A stretch of DNA of 64,000 nucleotides, taken from contig CAMPDV010000140.1 of assembly GCA_946699065.1 (NCBI GenBank), positions 372,001 to 436,000 of the forward strand, written 5' to 3'. Shown here in pieces: positions 57,061-64,000 of the stretch. Below the pieces are notes generated by a model. It saw only the letters and a list, made by a program, of their open reading frames with translations. It searched no databases and had not been told where the DNA came from. Numbering within the stretch: position 1 is the stretch's first letter; the number at the start of each line of letters is the position of its first letter. Both the position numbers and the translations under genes were made by a program. This stretch comes from Loxodes magnus. Its lineage: Eukaryota > Ciliophora > Karyorelictea > Loxodida > Loxodidae.

Positions 57061-59040
57061 TGAAAAAAGATATCAATAAATAGCAAATTCTTCAAGATCT
57101 AGAATAGTTAAACTAGCTAATCTAAGATAGTTAGACTTTTTATAAAGATCTTTTTAAAGTGATTAGACTATTGGTAAATTAATCATTATTATAGCCAGTT
57201 ATTAAGCTTTAATTACCCTCCAACAATAAAGCTAGAATAAATAATGAAAGCAAAGGGATTATAGTTGTATTAATAGGTGTTTTTGTTAATTTTTTACCTT
57301 CTTTTTTATATAAGAGCGATTATATCTATCATATTGATAAATTTAACTAATCATATATACAAGCTCAAGGACTTAAAAATTAGGATTCAAATGATGTTTT
57401 AGATAAGTAAATATAAAAGTAGATAAATAATGATAGGCTAATTATAAATTCCATGGTAACAATATACTAGAAGGTAGGAGTAATTGCTTTTTCGAAGTTA
57501 CATAAAAACCAGAGCTAACAGCATCCTAGGAAGGCTAGGGCTAGAAGATAGGCTCTTGAAAGAATTCCCAGCGAATAGGAATCTTCACCTCTTAAGAGAA
57601 ATTTAGAAAATAGGCTAAAAAATTACTCTTTTGGAAATCTCCGATTTTATAATAAAATAGTAGATAAACTACGAATAACTTATTAAAGCAGTACTGAACC
57701 TCAAGGAAGAAATTTTATCTAGAAAATAATTAAATTATAGTAGAAAAAATAGAGTTAACAGAATAAATATAATCAAAAATAATACCTTAAGGAAGATAAC
57801 TTTATGCTTTATGAAACTTATCATGGAGTAGATTAATTAATCTTAAAGAACAAATGGAATCAATCAAGAAAATAGATGAAAAGTAGAAAATTAACGATGA
57901 ATGCAACACTGAACAGATAAAAAAGCAAAGAATTGATATGATAATAATAATTTAGTTAGAAAAGGTATAAGAAGCTATTAATTGAAGAATAATTAGATAA
58001 ATTTAATAATAAAAGAGTTAGGCAAAATTAAGACTTATATTTCATTATGAAAATTAAAGTAGTTTATATTATAAGCTTAACCCTTAAAGTAAGAAAGCTA
58101 AAGCATAATTAATCTTAAATATTAAAGGGTATAATTATGCCTAATAAATAAGTGCAAATTATAAAGAATTTTAGAACTATAGAAGTTTTCTATTGCGAAA
58201 TCTAAAGAAAAATTAATTGGAGCTTTAATTAGATCTTATGAAGCAATTTATAAATATTAATTTAATTTAGATTAGTAAAGAGAATAAATAGAAAAATTTA
58301 TTATAAATCTAACTTAATAAAAAAATAGCTAAAGTTTAGTCAAGAGAATGAAAGGAGAAAAATTTAAATATTTTATTATATTTTAAAATTCTAAGAAAGG
58401 TACTTAATAGAATCCTTTAAGAAAATGCTTCAAAGTCATTTTCAATTATGTAAGTTTTTAAATCTTTAGTATTAAGTAGACATTCAATTTACGTTGTGAT
58501 TTCTGTTTACTGCAGCTGATTTAAAGAATAGACTAATAATAATAATTAAGATTCGTTCAGAGTAAGCAACAAAGGAAAAGTTTTGTTGTGCAAAGGAAAT
58601 AATTAGTTATTAGCAAATCCGAAGGAAAGTAAAGAATAAAATATAAAGATTAGAACATAAAAACTTACTTCAAATTAGTGGAAATTAAGATACAAAGACT
58701 TATCTTTAAAATGTTAGGCAAATAATGCAACTAATACAAAAAATGGTTTTCAGTGGTGCATCGGAAATATTTGAAACTAATTAAGCTAAATAATTGATTC
58801 TTGGATTAATGTTTTAGTTACTGTATAAATTTAAATGGGATTCTGCTTTCCTCAGATCTGAATTGATAAATAAAATAGAAAATAAAAGCAAAGACTGAAA
58901 TAGAAATGCTTTGTTTAAATAATGAATAGCTTTCTTGATTAGAAAGGTGTTGAAGGTTGATTTGAGTTTGAACTAAGTATAAGATCAGATACATTTGTGA
59001 AATAAGAAGATAAAGAGAAAGTTTGAAGAAGATAATAAAA
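57061..59040 (+). other. Coding-like tract upstream of Kelch gene 2
   Basis: Plus-strand, purine-rich and helical in several frames. Segments such as K-E-F-Q-N-Y-R-S-F-L-L-R-N-L-K and A-K-S-K-E-K-L-I-G-A-L-I-R-S-Y-E-A-I recall TPR-type repeats, and M-N-S-F-L-D-Q-K-G-V-E-G-W-F-E-F-E (58921) is clearly protein-like. It is likely the 5' half of the Kelch 2 gene with unplaced short introns. Frame could not be followed throughout. Confidence 0.35.
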
Positions 59041-62000
59041 CTAAATTGAATAATAAATGATTTGCTAAATATCCTAATGATGAATTCTAATTATATTTGG
59101 TATTTAGATTAGAGAATTCAGAGAATAGATAAAATCTATAAAGTTTTAAAGGATTTACTTGCAAATGATATCTTTAACTAAGATAGTAGCTTTTAAATTC
59201 CCTAAGCTTAATTATTAATATTTGTTTATTTAGCATTTAGTAAATATAAAAGTCATATTAATAATCCCTATTAATCAATAAGTATAAATATCTCTATCTG
59301 TTTTTATCAATAGTTTGTAATATAATGTAATATGGCTATATAATAAGTATTAGTATCTTAGTAAAAAGACCTTTATTTATAGAGGTTTAAACTACTAAAA
59401 TTACGAATAGATTAGATTAATAATAAAGGAACATGTTTAAGTTTTAATATTCTTATTGCTATTAAAAGTAATATAAGATAGACCATACTCTTATATTGCA
59501 TAAGATATTAGTAATAAGATAGTTTAATAACTATCTTATGCTAGCTAACTAGAAGGAATATCTTATATGTTTCAAACTTAAGTTTAATTTTAGATTATTT
59601 TACTAGAATTCCTTTAACGGAAAGATACTAAAAATTAATGATTTGCAGATAGAAATATAGCATTCATTCTTCTAATTTTATAATAGTTATCTTAAGATAT
59701 TTTTACCTCAAACTTTGTATATTAAAATTATAATATTTCATTCTTCTGAGTTCAATTAACTATTAAGCATTATGAGTTAACTGTTTCTATCTATTTTGGT
59801 TATTAGATTATCACTTTAGCTATCTACTTATCTAGATAATGATGATTTAAGAAATTTTTATTTAAGAGCTATATATTTGACTGGAGCTATAATAATGCTT
59901 TTAATTTTACGAAAGGTATTTAAGGTTTAGTAATGAGTATTAAGAAAGAAGATACTTTATAAAGCTTTTGAATACATTTTTGAAGCTACACTTTACTTGT
60001 TTAGTTACTATTAAATAACTTGCTTAGTTGTTCTTAAGCATCTTTTCTTGCTTTATGTTACTTATGGATCATATTTAGATAAGGATTATGAAAAATATCA
60101 TTATTTGAGGAATGAATAGACAAAATTAAGAGATATACAGATTAACTAAAATTTGGTAAAAAAGATAATTGAAACAGAAGCAAAAGTTATAAGGATTTGA
60201 GCCATCAAAAGTAAATATGAAAGGTATTTCTATATCTTTAACCTACAATAAACCACAAATGCTTCTACTTACTTGAAAAACTTATTGAGCAATCATTTAT
60301 ACTAACTGCAGCTTACCTGTAATTCCAAGAGTAAGATCAACTAACATAAAGTAAATAGCGTTTAAAGACAAGCAAAAGAAGGTATAAAAGGAGCATAATA
60401 TAGAATAATAATTCAATTAGCTATATAATAGATTAAACTATTAATAATTGAAAGCACACTATTAAATAAGCATAATAGCACTAGGATTTTTAGCTATGAT
60501 TAATAGTTATTTACATCTTATTTATTTAAGTCTTTTATCTTTATTTTATTAACAAAGCAGAGCAAGCTATATATTTAATTCACTTAATAAGGTATAAAAT
60601 CCTTAAGTCTTTTGATAATTTAATCTTGCTACTCGTCTCTATTTACATCCGCATAATGACCGTTTGACACTTACTTATTTTGCTGTATATAATAAAGAGC
60701 TAGTATCTTTATGATATGGTATATTTAATAGTCATCAAGTTTATTATAAAGACTATTAAGCTAATGCTGTTAAGCAAAGGATTAGTCTTAATGGCCTAGA
60801 GAAAAAAAATCAGTTATGTTTCAGAAGGATAATTGAACTTGTTTCATTTTATATTAATATCTTTAACAAAAATATTGGATTTTATAGAGAAGCAGATGAT
60901 AACTAAATCAAGCAATTAACTTGAACCAAAATATGTTTATCATATAGCAAGTGTATGTTTAATCAAACCAATTACTCTTCTTAATCTTTAAGAACTTAAA
61001 TATCTAGTAATTATAGTGCTGCTAAGCTAAAATTTGGATATTAGTTACTAAATTATTTTTATCTAGAGGGTTTCTATCACTAAGAGAAAACATTTACCAA
61101 CTTGGTATTATTAAAGAATTCTGATACTAATTTGGTTCAACATCAATTGTATTATATTTAAAGTAGAAGCTTCAGAAATAAAAGGCTTAATAGAGTGAGT
61201 TAATATTACTAGCATTAATTTCTCATTTAGAAGACAGTCTCATTTTCAAACAACGAAAGTAAAGATAACGCTTAAAATTTAGTTTTATCAATTAATCTTG
61301 TCTTGCTAGTCATCTTCAAAGGAAGCAATATTTTATTGCTAAATTTGATAAATTTAAATCTATAAGAAGGGATATTAATAACTGATCTAGATTCAATTTA
61401 ATTAGCATAGTTAAAAGATATTAAGATATGCATTTAATAAAATGAACATTATAAAGAATTTTTCGCTGAAATTGGCTTCATAATTTAAATTATGATCTTT
61501 TTATTAATAGACTAACAAATAAAAAATTGTGAAATGCTTAGTGAAAAGAAATGTATTTAAATTATTTGGCTTAGGAAACTGCTGAGAAAGAACTATAATA
61601 CTAGTCATTTATTTTCGAAATTTGGGATAGGTGTAGTCAAATACGAAGTATGTTCCAGCATTAGAAACCCTCCTTATCTTCAAAATGTCTTTACTATCTG
61701 TCAAAACTCTAAGATTAAGAAAATCTATAGCATAAAAAATAGAAATTTTGAAGATAAACAAATAGATATTTTAGTGACAGAATCTCATTCTACTTAAATA
61801 GAATAAATTAACTAAAACATATTGGTAGTTTCAGGAGCTTCTTCTAAACATTAAAATAGATTTATTCTTTATAGTTTAGATAAAATATAAGATTATTAAA
61901 TGCAATACTAAAGATACTTCCATAAAACTAAATACAATAGAAAGAAAGAAATCTACATTTTATCAGGATAAATTTGAACAGAAAGTATCTTACATGATGT

Positions 62001-62457
62001 AGAAGAGTGTGAGGTCTGAAGCTTTAGTGCAAAGACATTTAAAGATATAAGTAAAATTTATCTAGCGGTAAACCTTTTTGGATGCGATGTATATGATGAA
62101 AAGATATTTGTATTTGGAGGATGGAATAATAAAAGAGGAGGATAGAGTTTAATATAAACGTATGACTAAATTAAGAATGAATGAGTAATATTATAATAAT
62201 AAATAAACAAAAGAGTATAAAACTCAGCTATTTATATCCCTTAGCATGAATACTTTCTTATTTATGCTAATCTAAATCCATTAGAGACACAAATATTTGA
62301 TTTAAAAACAGTCTAAGTCCAAGGCGAAAATTACCCTAAAATTCTTTGCAGTGATTTTACATAACCAGTCTTAAGTGGAGATGATGTTTATTAATATAGA
62401 AGTGATAACTAGCTATTTAGTTACAACTTAAGCAATAAAAGCTGGAGAGGCCTATGA
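59041..62457 (+). CDS. Kelch protein 2 (tandem paralogue) with helical-repeat N-terminus
   Basis: One frame from at least 59041 to TGA 62455-62457 (1139 codons) reads as coherent protein. The N-terminal two thirds are helical (Y-L-D-Q-R-I-Q-R-I-D-K-I-Y-K-V-L-K-D; L-H-P-H-N-D-R-L-T-L-T-Y-F-A-V-Y-N-K). The last is reminiscent of the H-P-x..T-x-x-x-Y motif of TPR repeats. From about 61510 it aligns with Kelch gene 1, including E-M-L-S-E-K-K-C-I-Q-I, V-F-G-G-W-N-N and the last residues, with the stop at the same column. TGA is Trp in G-G-W and N-E-W. The true start lies further upstream, in 57061-59040. The paralogues probably arose by tandem duplication, then the LINE ORF1 relic at 55880-56600 came to lie between them. 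Confidence 0.72.
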
Positions 62458-62880
62458 ACGATAATGAAAATAGCTTTGAATGGTTATTAATTTAATAAAT
62501 ATAATTTTATTTGCTTGTTTTGATAGTTAAATCCTTATATATGATCATTTAATAAAATAATGGTAATTATTATAACTAAGGCAAATTGACTAACTAAGGG
62601 ATAAACCTAACTTATAAACGTTAATAATAAAGCAAGGGTCTTTTAATATTATCTAATAAGATTTAAAGTTAATTTAATAAAGCAATAAACTAAAGATAAT
62701 TAAAGCAGCAAAATAGACTTTTAGTGCAACTTTTAAATTTATAGTAATATTTTAGTTTCTTAATTTAAGTTTATTATCCAGCTATCTTCTTTACAACAAG
62801 AGTTCTTAATAAACTAGCAAGTAATTCTAATTAAGTAATTTAATAGCTTTAAGCTTAAGATTATAGATGTATAAATAAAG
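62458..62880. other. AT-rich intergenic DNA
   Basis: 3' flank of Kelch gene 2, no feature recognised. Confidence 0.4.
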
Positions 62881-64000
62881 AGATTTTGTTGATAATTTGA
62901 ATAAAGAAAAAGTAAAATGCTTTATCAAGCTTTAGTCGTTGAAGAAGTTTATAAATGTATATGCTAGTTTGTTTTAGTATCTAAGGAAAGATTAATAACT
63001 ATTAGTATGCTGCATTTGAATCTATAAATGATTGATTAAATAATGCTGCATCTAGCTATTAATATAGCGTAATGCAAGTATTATAGATTTAGATAAAAGA
63101 AATATAAATAGTTAAAGAGATAGCTTTCATCATTGTGTTCTTCTCTAATTGCAAGTAATTGCTTATAATATTTAATTTTGAGGAGATAAGTAATGAAAGC
63201 AATCAGCTTTATAAATTGAAAGACTTCAAAATATTCAGATATTGATAAATTCTTAATCTGTATTTAAATGATTAGTCAAGCAGAATTATATATAAAGAGG
63301 CTAATCGAAAGAAAAGGATCGAATATGATGTTTTCTAAACTCACTTTTAGATAATAAAAAGCTTATGAACTTACTCTTGAGATATCTAATAGAGATTCTA
63401 TAATTAATATATAAATAAAGCATTATAGATAAATAACCTAAAGCTATAAGGATTTATAGAAGTACTATTTAAAAGCATGCTCTATTGCTTACTATATTAG
63501 AATATTGCTCTTTAAAGTAAGGAATTTAAGTTATTTCATTAATTATAAATAGACTGTATCTGATGAAAAGCTCAATATAGCAAATTATATAAAGCTGATT
63601 ATCTAGTAATATAGTTAGATTTAATTCCTCACAGAGTTTAGAAGGATTTAGTCTATTTTTCCTGCAATTCAAGTCAGATAAAAAATTGTATGAAGGCGAA
63701 AATAAAAATTAACGTTCTTTGCATTTCATTAGCATATGAATTAAATTTCTAAGTAAGATTAGACAAGAAATAATTTAAGATTTGATAAATTAAATCAAAA
63801 GTATCTTATATTTAAATCTATATTTAGGTAATATCTTAAAAAGGAAGAAACTTAGTAAAATAATAACTTAACGATCATTATTAGATTATGCTAGCAATAA
63901 ATATAGTAAAACTATAAGAAAAATGATAAAAATATTTTAAGAAATATGTCTTTAAATACCTTAAAAGGAAAAGACATTTAATTAATTTTATCCTTAAACT
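62881..64000 (+). CDS. Helical-repeat protein, 5' part, runs off the window
   Basis: Plus-strand protein-like frames: V-D-N-L-N-K-E-K-V-K-C-F-I-K-L-Q-S-L (62888), then in another frame L-T-L-E-I-S-N-R-D-S-I-I-N and K-H-Y-R-Q-I-T-Q-S-Y-K-D-L-Q-K-Y-Y (about 63370-63470), A-C-S-I-A-Y-Y-I-R-I-L-L-F-K-V. The Y/A/L spacing resembles TPR helices and the style matches the upstream part of Kelch gene 2, so this may be the start of a third tandem paralogue. Its propeller, if any, lies beyond the window. Confidence 0.4.

Noticed and set aside
1-64000. CRISPR array, bacterial operon or organelle genome
   Set aside because: No direct repeats with spacers, no Shine-Dalgarno context, and nuclear-type kinases, RING, Kelch and LINEs with spliceosomal introns argue for ciliate nuclear DNA.

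Overview
The window is nuclear DNA of a ciliate with a fully reassigned stop-codon set. It is about 75% A+T. Real genes run through TAA, TAG and TGA: TAA/TAG sit where glutamine fits, and TGA falls on conserved tryptophans (kinase D-I-W-S/A, Kelch G-G-W, WD40 I-W-N/D). Every recognisable gene end is also a TGA. That fits the karyorelict code (Loxodes-like, NCBI table 27), with the Condylostoma code (table 28) as the alternative. Introns are tiny (about 19-23 nt, GT..AG). Standard-code ORF calling fails here: almost every apparent ORF of 60-100 aa is an antisense or out-of-frame shadow. All genes below were found by reading with TAA/TAG=Gln and TGA=Trp/stop, so ends without homology support are approximate.

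Layout. 1-6.3 kb: a coding-like plus tract, a minus-strand gene of unknown function (2555-4465) and a possible kinase remnant. 6.3-13.3 kb: non-LTR retrotransposon (LINE) ORF1 relics, a small SPRY-domain gene (8166-8905) and a SINE-like repeat. 13.9-19.8 kb: a pentapeptide/WD40 gene on the minus strand, SINE-like repeats and a stray WD40 exon. 20.1-23.5 kb: a long minus-strand gene encoding pseudokinase-Kelch-kinase in one frame. 23.9-28.9 kb: more ORF1-type relics and two unexplained structured, GC-richer islands. 29.5-30.6 kb: a seven-blade WD40 gene with one 20-nt intron. 30.9-34.6 kb: SINE-like repeats, a decayed LINE ORF2 and a WD40 pseudogene. 35.6-38.7 kb: a TRIM-like RING/B-box/coiled-coil/Kelch gene (594 aa) and an unknown gene. 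39-43.5 kb: repeats and LINE ORF1s, one with an intact CCHC knuckle. 43.8-45.0 kb: a RING/coiled-coil/ubiquitin-like gene (405 aa), followed by a 32-36-nt minisatellite. 46.8-51.6 kb: a dead reverse transcriptase, a coiled-coil tract and an unknown gene. 53.5-64 kb: two tandem plus-strand Kelch paralogues and an incomplete third helical-repeat gene.

Themes. The host genes are dominated by ubiquitin/kinase-type signalling scaffolds built on beta-propellers (Kelch, WD40), SPRY, RING and B-box. At least ten ORF1-like relics but only two reverse-transcriptase relics are present. Three unrelated SINE-like bodies share one 3' stem-loop followed by a TTTA-rich tail, as expected if one LINE machinery mobilised them all. 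A short motif (I-P/S-L-L...K-Y-E-I-L-P-N-L-S) occurs upstream of both the SPRY and the WD40 domains and in a third fragment.
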